Shown here one piece after another: positions 27,554-36,455 of a stretch of DNA of 64,000 nt (its first letter is position 1; each line of letters begins with the position of its first letter). Origin of the DNA: SLJN01 sp964505385 (lineage in GTDB: Bacteria > Bacteroidota > Rhodothermia > Balneolales > Natronogracilivirgulaceae); NCBI GenBank assembly GCA_964505385.1, contig CAZDIA010000001.1, positions 62,001 through 126,000 of the forward strand, in the 5' to 3' direction. The notes beneath the pieces are model-generated. The model ran no database searches and had not been told where the DNA came from. It saw only the letters and a list, made by a program, of their open reading frames with translations. The translations under genes were made by a program, and so were the position numbers.

Positions 27554-27733
27554 TTGGTTTTCAGCTAATTCGTCCGGTTTATCATTCTTCTCTTAAAAGA
27601 CGTACGAACCTGCGGGTTGCCTCGTTTGGATAAGCTTATCATTCAACTTTCGTGAGTATTTATCTCTTTAGCACGCAATATTGAAGAATCAAAAATTAAA
27701 TCATTATAAACGCAAAAAACCCCGGTTTACCGA

Positions 27734-28831
27734 ATGAGTATTAAGTGTGGAATAGTAGGACTGCCCAACGTGGGTAAATCAAGCATGTTTAATGCGCTGA
27801 GTAGTGCAGGTGCGGAAGCGGAAAATTTTCCATTCTGTACGATCGATCCCAATGTAGGTGTAGTACCAGTACCTGATCGCCGTCTTGAGAAGCTTGCTGA
27901 GTTGGTGAAACCTGAGAAAACCCAACCAACAGCCATAGAATTTGTGGATATCGCCGGTCTGGTAAAAGGCGCTTCAGAGGGAAAAGGAAAAGGGAATGCT
28001 TTTCTCTCACACATCCGTGAAGTGGATGTTATTATTCATGTGGTTCGCTGCTTTAATAATGATGATGTAATTCATGTTGAAGGCAATGTTGACCCGATTC
28101 GAGATATCGAAATCATCGAAAGTGAATTGATTTTCAAAGATCTGGAAAGCGTTGAACGCCGGGAAGAAAAACTGAAGAAACAGAGCAAATCCGGTGATAA
28201 AACTATAGAGGCACAGGTAGGGCAGATCAGAAAGTTGCGCGAGCACCTTGAACAAGGCAAACCGGCGCGAACATTTGCCCGAAACGGACACAGCGAAGCG
28301 TGGGAAGATCTCATGCTGCTTTCTCTTAAGCCTGTTTTATATGTATGCAATGTAGATGAAGACGATATACCGGATACATTTGAAAACGAGGCAGTGCAGA
28401 ATGTATCAAATCACGCTGCTTCACAGGGAACGGAAACCGTTGTGATTTGCGCCAAAATCGAAGCAGAGATAGCAGAGCTGGATGAGGAAGAAAAAGAATC
28501 ATTTCTTGAGGCAGTAGGTCTGGAAGAATCGGGGCTGGATCGATTAATAAAAACTGCATATAAAAAACTCGGCCTCATCACCTATTACACTGCAGGGCCA
28601 AAAGAGGTGCGCGCATGGGCAATTCCCGGAGGGCTAAAAGCTCCGGAGGCCGCCGGGGTGATCCATTCGGATTTTGAACGCGGTTTTATTCGTGCGGAAA
28701 CTATAAAATATGAAGACTTCGGAGAATGCGGTTCTGAAGCGGTTGCCAGAGACAAAGGTAAGATGCGCTCGGAGGGTCGCGACTACGAAGTCAAAGACGG
28801 CGATGTTATCTTATTCCGTTTCAATGTGTGA
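27734..28831 (+). CDS. ychF: Ribosome-binding ATPase YchF
   Basis: 365 aa. P-loop 'GLPNVGKSSMFNAL' (9-22), 'DIAGLVKGAS', 'NVDE' (replacing NKxD, as in the ATP-specific YchF/OLA1 branch) and a C-terminal TGS domain ('IPGGLKAPEAAGVIHSDFERGFIRAE'). It binds 70S ribosomes and is linked to stress and redox responses. Convergent with the response regulator gene, 30 bp away. Confidence 0.95.
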   Translation: MSIKCGIVGLPNVGKSSMFNALSSAGAEAENFPFCTIDPNVGVVPVPDRRLEKLAELVKPEKTQPTAIEFVDIAGLVKGASEGKGKGNAFLSHIREVDVIIHVVRCFNNDDVIHVEGNVDPIRDIEIIESELIFKDLESVERREEKLKKQSKSGDKTIEAQVGQIRKLREHLEQGKPARTFARNGHSEAWEDLMLLSLKPVLYVCNVDEDDIPDTFENEAVQNVSNHAASQGTETVVICAKIEAEIAELDEEEKESFLEAVGLEESGLDRLIKTAYKKLGLITYYTAGPKEVRAWAIPGGLKAPEAAGVIHSDFERGFIRAETIKYEDFGECGSEAVARDKGKMRSEGRDYEVKDGDVILFRFNV

Positions 28832-28861
28832 TGCAATCAGGTGATAACGGATCATCTGAGG

Positions 28862-30232
28862 TTAATCAGCATGATTATTGATTTCAGAAAGCTCGTATTT
28901 TTTGAGCTTGCTTCTGAGTGTACCTCTGGGCATATCCAGCAGCTTGGCCGCCTTTGAGATGTTATGATTGCTTTTGTCGAGAGCCCATGAAATTATTTCA
29001 AGCTCTTTTTGTTGTACATATTCTTCAAACGGTGGATAGCTTTCACTTTCAAATTGAGCAGGTGGGCTGTTATTTTCGACGGTTTTTCCTGCATCATCAA
29101 GGAGAGTCAATGGATTTTGAGAGGCTCCAGTAGCAATAATACGCTCTGCTAAGTTCTCAAGTTGACGAACATTTCCAGGCCATTCATAAGCTATGAGTTT
29201 GTCATAAAATTCATTATTGAGTTCTTGCTTTTTTTGTTTTGCACCGTGTTTTTCGAAAAAATGATTAACTAATGCGGGGATGTCTTCTTTACGTTCCCGC
29301 AAGGGTGGCAAGTGCAAGGGGATTATATTCAGGCGATAGTAAAGATCTTCTCTGAATTCGTTTTCGCGAACCCGGTCCCGCAGATCAACTTTTGTTGCGC
29401 AGATTACCCTGACATCCACCGTAATAGTTTCCGTACCTCCAACGCGGACGAACTGGCGCTCCTGTAAAACACGAAGCAGTTTTACCTGGAGATGCAGCGG
29501 AAAGTCATCAATATCATCAATAAAAATGGTGCCGTTGTGGGCACGTTCAAAGTATCCTTTATGCTGCTTGACGGCACCTGAAAACGCTCCTTTTTCATGA
29601 CCGAATAACTCACTTTCAATTAGTGACTCAGGTATGGCAGCACAATTTATCGCGATGAATGGTTCTTTATTTCGAGGGCTGTATTGGTGAATAGCTTTGG
29701 CTATAACTTCTTTGCCGGTTCCGGTTTCTCCCTGAATAAGGACGGTATAATCATGCTCCGCTACATTTTTTGCAGTTTCAACGACCTGTCGCATCGGTGA
29801 TGAATTGCCAATGATGGTTTTGTTTTCGAATCGTTCAAGCCGTTTTTTGAGTTGTTGGTTTTCATCTCTTACCTCATAATACTGATGAATGTTTTTCATC
29901 AGACTAAGAAATCTCTCGGGTGTCAGAGGTTTAGTGATGTAATCATATGCGCCTTGTTTCAGGGCAGAAACGGCTGTTTCCACGGATGCATAAGCAGTTA
30001 TAACAATAACTTCACAACCGGGATTATGCTCTTTAGCTGTTTTCAGAATGTCGATGCCACTTTTTCCGGGTAATCTAAGGTCGGTTACCACAACATCATA
30101 GCTGTTATGGCTTACCATATTTAAACCCTTATCACCATCTGCGACACTTTCTACTTCATAGCCCTCTTTTTTGAGAATATTGGCCAGTGTTATTCTTGTA
30201 ATTTTTTCGTCTTCAACTATTAATACTTTCAC
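28862..30232 (-). CDS. NtrC-family sigma-54-dependent response regulator
   Basis: 456 aa in three domains. The receiver (1-120) has phospho-acceptor Asp51 in 'VVTDLRLPG'. The AAA+ domain has Walker A 'GETGTGKE' and the sigma-54 contact loop as GAFSGA (usually GAFTGA). A Fis-type helix-turn-helix ends it ('NISKAAKLLDMPRGTLRSKL'). It would activate sigma-54 promoters after phosphorylation by the kinase upstream, whose gene it overlaps by 20 bp. Two -24/-12 promoters and two dyads in the adjacent divergent region (32.7-32.9 kb) are the likely targets. Confidence 0.93.
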   Translation of the reverse strand: MKVLIVEDEKITRITLANILKKEGYEVESVADGDKGLNMVSHNSYDVVVTDLRLPGKSGIDILKTAKEHNPGCEVIVITAYASVETAVSALKQGAYDYITKPLTPERFLSLMKNIHQYYEVRDENQQLKKRLERFENKTIIGNSSPMRQVVETAKNVAEHDYTVLIQGETGTGKEVIAKAIHQYSPRNKEPFIAINCAAIPESLIESELFGHEKGAFSGAVKQHKGYFERAHNGTIFIDDIDDFPLHLQVKLLRVLQERQFVRVGGTETITVDVRVICATKVDLRDRVRENEFREDLYYRLNIIPLHLPPLRERKEDIPALVNHFFEKHGAKQKKQELNNEFYDKLIAYEWPGNVRQLENLAERIIATGASQNPLTLLDDAGKTVENNSPPAQFESESYPPFEEYVQQKELEIISWALDKSNHNISKAAKLLDMPRGTLRSKLKKYELSEINNHAD

Positions 30233-31715
30233 TTTTTGCCTCCAGTGGTAGCGTTATTCTGAAGTTGGTATAGTCACCGTCCTTACTATCTACATTAATA
30301 GTGCCATTATGAGCTTCCACTATTCCGTGAGTAACAGATAATCCCAGGCCGGTGCCTTTTCCGGTTTCTTTAGTGGTATAAAAAGGTTCAAAAATCTTAT
30401 CTAATTCCTGCTCCGGTATACCAGTACCGTCATCTAATATTGAAAAGAAAATGTTGCTATCATCCTGGATCCCGGTTTGGATCGATATGGAGCCTTCATC
30501 ACTGACAGCATCCAGACTGTTCAGCAACAAGTTCATTAATAGCTCCTGAATTAAATTGGGGTCGGCCTTAATTTTAGGCATATTGTCCTGTACATTTAAA
30601 TCAAGGTTAATGTTTTTTTCATTGAGCCGGTAATCAAGAAGATCAATTACTTTATTGAGCTCATTATTAATATCAACTTCTTCAGAGGTTTTTGTACGCT
30701 GACGTGAATAACCGAGTAACTTGGTTACAACAGATTCAATATGGGTTAACCCCTCATCAATAAGTTCAAGATAATCATAGGTTTGTTTCTGGTTCTCAGG
30801 ATCTTTCTGGATGCCGTAAACGCAAAACCGTATTCCGTTAAGAGGGTTATTGACTTCGTGAGCTACTCCGGATGCAAGCCGGCCGATAGAAGCGAGTTTT
30901 TCCGCTTGATAAATTTGGTGCTGGGCACTTGCAAGCTGCCTTTTAGAATGAGAAAGCCGCTCTTTTAACATTTGAAAGTGTTCAATCAGAAAGCCGATCT
31001 CGTCGCTGCGTGGTTGTAAAGCCATGGGTTGGTCAGAATCGAGGTCGATTTTGTCTACTTCGACAACAAGATCACGCAGGGAAGACATCACGCGGTTAAT
31101 GAAATAGTAAAGAATCAAAAGAGTTACAATGAGTGCGGTAACTGTAAAAAATAGCAGCAGGAAAAAGGAATTGTTTATTTCATCTCTGGTGAATGATGTA
31201 TCAAATCCAAGAGTGGCTGTTCCCCATCTTTTGTCTCCGATTTGCAGCGGTTGTATCGCTTCGAGGATCCATCCGTAATCCTGATCATCAAAAATTGAAG
31301 TAATCACTTCATTGGTGTTGCTTACCTGCAGAAATTCAGTGTCGGTTATCTGAGTGTCATAGAGAGATAAATCACTATGTGCTATGATTCGATTCTCGGT
31401 GTTTTGAATTGAGATGTATTCGATACTTTCCACATTGTCCATAAAGTTCTGGATGTGGGTTTCCAGTAAATCACTTGTAATTACATCTTCACGTTCCGCA
31501 TAAATCAGGGCTTCTATAACCGGGATGGAAAATGCTTTGGAAATTGATTTCGCATTCTCTTCCTGCTGATTCAGGATCATTGTGCGCCATTGCAACAAAA
31601 TTCCAATTGATGCCAATATCATCAAAAGTGAAACTATGGCACCAATAATAGTAATGATCCGCAGTTTGATGCTGGACCGGAAGCTTTGCTTGATTACATC
31701 AAAAAATCGACTCAT
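30213..31715 (-). CDS. Membrane sensor histidine kinase (NtrB/AtoS-type)
   Basis: 500 aa. TM1 about 20-42, extracytoplasmic domain 43-182, TM2 183-205, HAMP-like linker to 258. The H box has His286 in 'ASGVAHEVNNPLNG'; N box Asn399; 'DDGTGIP', 'FEPFYTTK' and 'GTGLGLS' complete the ATPase. The partner is the NtrC-type regulator immediately downstream. The gene starts within the last 4 bp of the PhnD-like gene (ATGA), so the binding protein may deliver the signal to the 140-residue periplasmic sensor region (inference). Confidence 0.92.
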   Translation of the reverse strand: MSRFFDVIKQSFRSSIKLRIITIIGAIVSLLMILASIGILLQWRTMILNQQEENAKSISKAFSIPVIEALIYAEREDVITSDLLETHIQNFMDNVESIEYISIQNTENRIIAHSDLSLYDTQITDTEFLQVSNTNEVITSIFDDQDYGWILEAIQPLQIGDKRWGTATLGFDTSFTRDEINNSFFLLLFFTVTALIVTLLILYYFINRVMSSLRDLVVEVDKIDLDSDQPMALQPRSDEIGFLIEHFQMLKERLSHSKRQLASAQHQIYQAEKLASIGRLASGVAHEVNNPLNGIRFCVYGIQKDPENQKQTYDYLELIDEGLTHIESVVTKLLGYSRQRTKTSEEVDINNELNKVIDLLDYRLNEKNINLDLNVQDNMPKIKADPNLIQELLMNLLLNSLDAVSDEGSISIQTGIQDDSNIFFSILDDGTGIPEQELDKIFEPFYTTKETGKGTGLGLSVTHGIVEAHNGTINVDSKDGDYTNFRITLPLEAKSESINS

Positions 31716-32632
31716 GGAAGTTGCTCCTGATTTAATCTTTCATCAATAATATTATAATCTTCGTCTACAGCCCTTGTAAAACCATAAGCAAATTCAGGAT
31801 CCCACTCTTTGACTTTATCCGCAAAAAAAGGATCATGTGGATCAATTCTTAAAAGTGCTTCTTTAATTGCCGAGATCTTGTCTTTATCATAATCTTCCGA
31901 AACCACAATCGGAGAACCGGGCACCGGGTTGGATCGTGCTACAATATTTACACCCCGGCTACTGAATTCCTGAGCGACACGATCTTTAATTGTCCCGGAA
32001 TCAAAATTGTCGCGCATGACTTCATAGACCACACTATGATGATGCTGAAAGTGCTCTACATTCTCAAGATCTGATACAGATAAGCCATGCTCACTCAGAC
32101 CGGTTTTTAGAAGCCAATTTCCTGAAAATGATTGTTCCGATGGTAATGCAAGCCGCTTGCCGGATAATGAATCAATTGAGTCGATCCCGGAGTCTTCTCT
32201 GGTTATCATAACCGAATGGAAAAATGGTTCACCGTTTTCATTGAGTGGTTTTAAAATTGGCTTTAATCTATACTTCTCTCTTGATGTTACATATATATAT
32301 GATCCGAGGAAGGCAGCATCCACTTCACTATCAGCGAGTTGTTGAACTGTTTCCTCATATGATCGGCTGATGATGAGTTCAAAATTATAATCGCTGCTTT
32401 GGGTAAGATAGTCCATTAAAGGTTGATAACCTTGATATAATACATTGGCGGGAAACCGGGAAATTACGCCAAAATGGACCGTATCTTTTGGAACCGATTC
32501 CTCCATGGCCACTGAATTGCTTTCGGGATATGGTCTGCTGATATCAAGAATGGATTGCCGCAAAAAATAGGTAGCTATTCCAAAGAAAAGAATTAGAAAA
32601 ATGATCGTATAAAATAATTTTCTCTTATCCAT
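31712..32632 (-). CDS. Membrane-anchored PhnD-like periplasmic binding protein
   Basis: About 306 aa from the ATG at 32632; a longer frame to 32719 crosses the putative promoter and is unlikely. An N-terminal TM anchor (about 4-22 of this start) precedes a PhnD-type binding domain: 'HFGVISRFPANVLYQGYQPLMDYL', 'EVDAAFLGSYIYV', 'SGKRLALPSEQSFSGNWL' and 'GSPIVVSEDY'. PhnD family members bind phosphate, phosphite or phosphonates. No ABC ATPase or permease is nearby; instead it overlaps a histidine kinase gene by 4 bp, so it is better read as a sensor subunit than as a transporter part. Confidence 0.8.
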   Translation of the reverse strand: MDKRKLFYTIIFLILFFGIATYFLRQSILDISRPYPESNSVAMEESVPKDTVHFGVISRFPANVLYQGYQPLMDYLTQSSDYNFELIISRSYEETVQQLADSEVDAAFLGSYIYVTSREKYRLKPILKPLNENGEPFFHSVMITREDSGIDSIDSLSGKRLALPSEQSFSGNWLLKTGLSEHGLSVSDLENVEHFQHHHSVVYEVMRDNFDSGTIKDRVAQEFSSRGVNIVARSNPVPGSPIVVSEDYDKDKISAIKEALLRIDPHDPFFADKVKEWDPEFAYGFTRAVDEDYNIIDERLNQEQLP

Positions 32633-32686
32633 TATCGGTTTTAAAAGTCTGTAAGAAGAAAGCATTGAGAGAGTATAAAATAGTTT

Positions 32687-32700
32687 GCAAAAATCATTCC
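32687..32700 (-). promoter_or_regulatory. Candidate sigma-54 promoter for the PhnD-like/kinase/regulator operon
   Basis: On the minus strand: AGGAATGATTTTTGCA, with GG (32700-32699), exactly 10 bp, then GC (32688-32687) inside TTTGCA. The predicted start near 32676 leaves a 44-nt leader before the ATG at 32632. Confidence 0.55.
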
Positions 32701-32758
32701 TATTATCAGAACGAGCCAATCTGAATTAATTAGCCGTATAAAATCCGGTTGCAGAACA

Positions 32759-32782
32759 AAAGTGGTGATATCTCGCCACTTT
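32759..32782. promoter_or_regulatory. Dyad 1, likely activator binding site
   Basis: 24-bp dyad with outer arms AAAGTGG and CCACTTT; 10 of 12 positions are symmetric, centre 32770.5. It lies about 141 bp upstream of the rightward start and 95 bp upstream of the leftward start. Confidence 0.6.
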
Positions 32783-32789
32783 GATGGTG

Positions 32790-32815
32790 AAAATACGCCA
32801 TATGTGGCGTGTTTT
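32790..32815. promoter_or_regulatory. Dyad 2, likely activator binding site
   Basis: 26-bp dyad with AAAA/TTTT ends and ACGCCA/TGGCGT arms; 11 of 13 positions are symmetric, centre 32802.5, exactly 32 bp (three helical turns) from dyad 1. About -109 to the rightward and -127 to the leftward start. Confidence 0.6.
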
Positions 32816-32885
32816 CGCCGGGTTTGCCGGGTAAATATAGCGCTTATGCTTTCCAAAATCCCCTCAGGAGCAAATCTGGTAATAC

Positions 32886-32901
32886 TGGCATACCATTTGC
32901 C
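32886..32901 (+). promoter_or_regulatory. Candidate sigma-54 promoter for the CYTH/phosphate operon
   Basis: TGGCATACCATTTGCC: GG (32887-32888), 10 bp, GC (32899-32900), within TGGCA...TTTGC. The predicted start near 32911 gives a 42-nt leader before the ATG at 32954. Confidence 0.65.
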
Positions 32902-32953
32902 TAAAAAAAAACAATTCGAGCAGACAATTATCAGAAACACAAAAATTGGATAC

Positions 32954-33598
32954 ATGAGTAAAAAAAATCTGAATATTGGAGAAGCCTCAAAGCCAAGATT
33001 TGAATTCCGAACCTTTGGTCAGCAATTCGATGAGGCTCACTACAGAATGGCACGATTATCCGTACCGGTTCCCGAGCACGTCTGGGAGCGCCATTCTGAC
33101 GAAATCTACATCCTGTCATCTACGAATGACATCAACAATACGAAGATTCGTGACGGCAAAATGGATATAAAAACTTATGTGCAGACGGTCGACGGCCTTG
33201 AGCAATGGAATCCGCTGATGAAAGGGGAGTTTCCAATTAAAGCAAGTGTGCTTACAGAAGAGGTTATTCCGGCCTTTCAAGTGGAGATGGATCTGCCCGA
33301 TAAAGACGAATTCAGTTTTGATGAATTCATGGAGATGGTTGATGCACATCCGGAGCTGAAATCAGCCCGGGTGCACAAGCAGCGATTCGGCTATATGGTA
33401 AATGATACCATTTGTGAATATGGATATGTCACGATAAATGGAGCTAAAGTGGCAACAATTAATTCCGAGTCCACTGAAATTGAAGATATAAAAAAGACCC
33501 TTGCTGAAGTAGGGCTGGAAGGGATAGAGAATATCAATTACCTGCAAGCGATCAAGCGGGTTACCGGAATGATTGATAAGCCTTTGGCTAACGAATAA
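32954..33598 (+). CDS. CYTH-like protein (divergent)
   Basis: About 214 aa from the ATG at 32954; the open frame runs back to 32762 but that part covers the promoter and dyads and reads like non-coding sequence. 'PRFEFRTFG' near the N terminus replaces the usual ExExK, and 'TKIRDGKMDIKTYVQTVDGLEQWNP', 'VHKQRFGYMV' and 'ATINSESTEI' follow the CYTH/triphosphate-tunnel strand pattern of alternating charged residues. The family handles triphosphates or polyphosphate. It is the first gene of the six-gene operon, 23 bp before a canonical CYTH protein. Catalytic activity is uncertain because the metal-binding motif is altered. Confidence 0.65.
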   Translation: MSKKNLNIGEASKPRFEFRTFGQQFDEAHYRMARLSVPVPEHVWERHSDEIYILSSTNDINNTKIRDGKMDIKTYVQTVDGLEQWNPLMKGEFPIKASVLTEEVIPAFQVEMDLPDKDEFSFDEFMEMVDAHPELKSARVHKQRFGYMVNDTICEYGYVTINGAKVATINSESTEIEDIKKTLAEVGLEGIENINYLQAIKRVTGMIDKPLANE

Positions 33599-33621
33599 TT
33601 CAATTAAATCAAAGAAATAAT

Positions 33622-34089
33622 ATGGCACAGGAAGTAGAACGAAAATTTCTCGTAAAAGGTGATTTCAAATCCTACGCTTTTAAAGAAACGCGAATAACAC
33701 AGGGTTATCTCTCTTCGGTTCCGGAGCGTACCGTGCGTGTTCGGATCAAAGGTGATAAAGGATTCATTACAATAAAAGGAATCGGCGGTGAATCAGGTGC
33801 AAGCAGGTTTGAGTGGGAAAAAGAGATTCCTGCAAATGAAGTCCGGGATCTATTAAAAATTTGCGAACCAGGTGTTATCGACAAAACACGATACCTGGTA
33901 AAACAAGGCAAACACACCTTCGAAGTTGATGAATTTTACGGGGATAATGAAGGCCTTATAGTTGCCGAAGTAGAGCTGGCATCTGAGGATGAGCAGTTTG
34001 AAAAACCGGACTGGCTTGGTGAAGAAGTAACCGGTGATGAACGGTACTACAATTCCATGCTAATGAAGAACCCTTATAAAAACTGGTAA
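33622..34089 (+). CDS. CYTH domain protein (triphosphate tunnel metalloenzyme)
   Basis: 155 aa. The signature ExExK is Glu4-Val-Glu6-Arg-Lys8 at the N terminus, followed by 'TVRVRIKGDKGFITIKG', 'RFEWEKEIP', 'DKTRYLV' and 'FEVDEFYG...VAEVEL'. These are the alternating basic and acidic strands of a short bacterial TTM (as in NeuTTM/CthTTM), which usually hydrolyse tripolyphosphate or nucleoside triphosphates. Its place between a second CYTH protein and phosphate transporters points to inorganic (poly)phosphate rather than cAMP. Confidence 0.88.
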   Translation: MAQEVERKFLVKGDFKSYAFKETRITQGYLSSVPERTVRVRIKGDKGFITIKGIGGESGASRFEWEKEIPANEVRDLLKICEPGVIDKTRYLVKQGKHTFEVDEFYGDNEGLIVAEVELASEDEQFEKPDWLGEEVTGDERYYNSMLMKNPYKNW

Positions 34090-34135
34090 AAAAAACCTTA
34101 GGACTGTAAACCCATAATCTCAACTGCGATAATAT

Positions 34136-35770
34136 ATGAGTGACAGCGATAAGTTTACAAAAGTAGACAATGACGGCAATGAGTATGATCCATTGGATAT
34201 GCACAACTACTCCATGGAAAGGTTGCCGGAAAGAAAAAAATCTCCAGTGGAACAGTGGATGGCGATTATAGGTGCGCCATTGGCGGTCATAGCATTTATC
34301 GCTGTCGCTTTTTTTATTGAGATACCGTATTTGACTAATGTTGGAGTAGATGCATTACAGTCCGATGAAGCCATTGCGGTATATGAAGATATCGGCTCGG
34401 ATCGGTTCCAGCAGAATAACCACTTCATGCTTGCCATTTTTTTGGGAGCAATTATCCTGTGGATTACAGCCGCTATCCCCAATTATCAGGTTTCTCTCAT
34501 ATTGATAATAGGACTTGTGCTAACCGGTGTTTTGCCAGAGGAGGAGGCCTACGCGCAGCTGGGGCACCGGATTATGTGGTTGAATATCATGTCCTTTGTG
34601 TTAGCGAGTATGTTGGTTACGACGGGGGTGGCCAAAAGGTTTGCCCTCTGGTTTATTCTGAAGTTCGGGAAGAATGCCAGCATGATATTTATCAGTTTTA
34701 TTGTCATCAATACGGTGTTATCGGCTTTTATTTCAGCTACGACGGCGAAAGCAGCAATACTGTTACCGATTTTTATGGTGATTGCAGCTATTTACGGGGC
34801 TGACGGAGGAGATAAGAAAACCAATTTCGGTCGCAGTATTGTTTTGCAGAATCTTCTAAACATCAATCTGGGTGCCGGGGCATTTGTGACGGGGTCAGGT
34901 GCAAATTTGCTTGCGGCTGCACTCATAAGTGGTGCAATTGACGGGGAGATCTTTTTCGCTGACTGGATGGTTGCCATGTTCCCGACAATGGTTGGAATGA
35001 TGTTCATAGGCTATATCCTGGCATTGAAGATATTTTTCCCGCTTCAGCCCAATGAGCAAGTACCTCAGATTGAAGGGGGAATGGACCGGCTTAGAGAAGA
35101 ATACAATAAGCTGGGTAAGATTGATTATCAGGAAATCAAAACCATTGTGATTTTTTCAGCTATACTGTTGCTTTGGGCAACCGACAGGTATCACGGAGTG
35201 AGTGCAACGGCTGTAGCATTTGTTGGTGCTATTATATCACTGCTTCCCCGCATTGGCATCGTTACCTGGAATGATGTGGATATTCCATGGCACCTTATGC
35301 TTTTTTCAGCAGGAGCTTACACCCTTGGTGCGGGTTTCAATAACACAGACCTGCCATCATTAAGTGTTAATGCATTTTTCGATGGCCTTGGAATAGGATA
35401 TGATACCGAGTTTTGGGTGCTTTATATGCTAATGACCGGGGTGATGTGTTTCAGCGCATTGGTTTTTCAGTCCAAGACGATGCGTACCATGTTATTCATT
35501 CCGGTAGCAATTGGTATCGCCCAGCGCTTTGATTTTGATGTTGTGGCTTTGGCCTTACCAACCGCCTTCATGATAGAATATGTATGGGTGCTTTATTTCA
35601 ATAGCAAGCCGGCCGCGCTGCTATATGAAACTGATCGCTATACCCTCAAAGATGCTTTCACATTCGGCATTACCATGATGATAATCGGCTACTTCCTCAA
35701 TATTGTATTAGGGGAAACTTTCTACAGATTCCTTGGAATTACACCGGATGGTGTTTTCGGATTATTTTAA
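34136..35770 (+). CDS. SLC13/DASS-family anion permease
   Basis: 544 aa with a 40-residue polar N terminus and about 11-12 TM segments. 'SATTAKAAILLPIFMVIAA' and 'FVTGSGANLLAAALISGAI' are the paired substrate/Na+ motifs of the DASS family, repeated in degenerate form near 'FSAGAYTLGAGFNNTDLPS'. Members carry dicarboxylates, sulfate or phosphate (as the yeast Pho87/90/91 relatives). Operon partners argue for phosphate or another oxyanion here. 46 bp after the CYTH gene, 21 bp before DUF47. Confidence 0.82.
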   Translation: MSDSDKFTKVDNDGNEYDPLDMHNYSMERLPERKKSPVEQWMAIIGAPLAVIAFIAVAFFIEIPYLTNVGVDALQSDEAIAVYEDIGSDRFQQNNHFMLAIFLGAIILWITAAIPNYQVSLILIIGLVLTGVLPEEEAYAQLGHRIMWLNIMSFVLASMLVTTGVAKRFALWFILKFGKNASMIFISFIVINTVLSAFISATTAKAAILLPIFMVIAAIYGADGGDKKTNFGRSIVLQNLLNINLGAGAFVTGSGANLLAAALISGAIDGEIFFADWMVAMFPTMVGMMFIGYILALKIFFPLQPNEQVPQIEGGMDRLREEYNKLGKIDYQEIKTIVIFSAILLLWATDRYHGVSATAVAFVGAIISLLPRIGIVTWNDVDIPWHLMLFSAGAYTLGAGFNNTDLPSLSVNAFFDGLGIGYDTEFWVLYMLMTGVMCFSALVFQSKTMRTMLFIPVAIGIAQRFDFDVVALALPTAFMIEYVWVLYFNSKPAALLYETDRYTLKDAFTFGITMMIIGYFLNIVLGETFYRFLGITPDGVFGLF

Positions 35771-35791
35771 AAATTCAATAGATAATCAATT

Positions 35792-36439
35792 ATGGCTCAA
35801 TTATTTACACAACATAAGCAAATTGAAGGGGAGATTGATGAGTTTCTCGATATGATTGTTGAGGGAGGTCTTCTTTTCAAAAAAGGTGTGAAGTTTTATC
35901 TCGAAGGCCGAAACGAGGAGTTTGAACAAAGGCTCGCGGAGCTTAGAACCCTTGAAAAAAATGCTGATGTTCTACGACGAAATGTCGAAACCAAGCTCTA
36001 TTTGAGAACCTTAATCCCGGAAGCAAGGGGGGACGTGCTTGGGCTTCTGGAACATTCCGATGCTGTATTAAATAAACTCACAGACACTCTTCTTGAATTT
36101 TCAGTAGAGATCCCTGAAACACTCGAAGATCTCAATGAGCTTCATATTGACCTGGCGACAAATGCCATAGATGCTTCTGAAAGTATGGTGAAAGCTATAC
36201 GTGCCTACTTCCGCGATTTATCAGCTGTTCGGGATAATATTAAACAGGTACAATTTGCACGAGAAGAGACCAACCGTATAGCAGAAAAATACAAGCGTCA
36301 TGTTTTCCAAAGAAGCAATATGAGGTTAAGTCACCGGGTTCACCTGCGATATTTTGCCTTCCACATTGAACAAATTGCTGATGAAGCAGAAGATGTATGT
36401 GACCGGCTCGCCATCGCTGCAATTAAAAGATATATCTAA
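35792..36439 (+). CDS. DUF47/PhoU-like phosphate transport regulator
   Basis: 215 aa, all helical and charged, without a signal. It has the DUF47 pattern of two three-helix bundles with Glu/Asp-rich metal sites ('LRTLEKNADVLRRNVETKLY', 'HSDAVLNKLTDTL', 'HIEQIADEAEDVCDRLAI'). DUF47 proteins accompany Pit transporters and are thought to gate them as PhoU gates Pst. The Pit gene follows after 16 bp, the usual arrangement. Confidence 0.9.
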   Translation: MAQLFTQHKQIEGEIDEFLDMIVEGGLLFKKGVKFYLEGRNEEFEQRLAELRTLEKNADVLRRNVETKLYLRTLIPEARGDVLGLLEHSDAVLNKLTDTLLEFSVEIPETLEDLNELHIDLATNAIDASESMVKAIRAYFRDLSAVRDNIKQVQFAREETNRIAEKYKRHVFQRSNMRLSHRVHLRYFAFHIEQIADEAEDVCDRLAIAAIKRYI

Positions 36440-36455
36440 TCGAGGATATAATTAA

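Noticed and set aside
32633..32719. 29-residue N-terminal extension of the PhnD-like protein
   Set aside because: It crosses the leftward sigma-54 promoter, and the TM anchor directly follows the internal ATG at 32632.
32762..32953. 64-residue N-terminal extension of the first CYTH protein
   Set aside because: It would cover dyad 2 and the -24/-12 promoter and shows no CYTH similarity; the ATG at 32954 fits the promoter.
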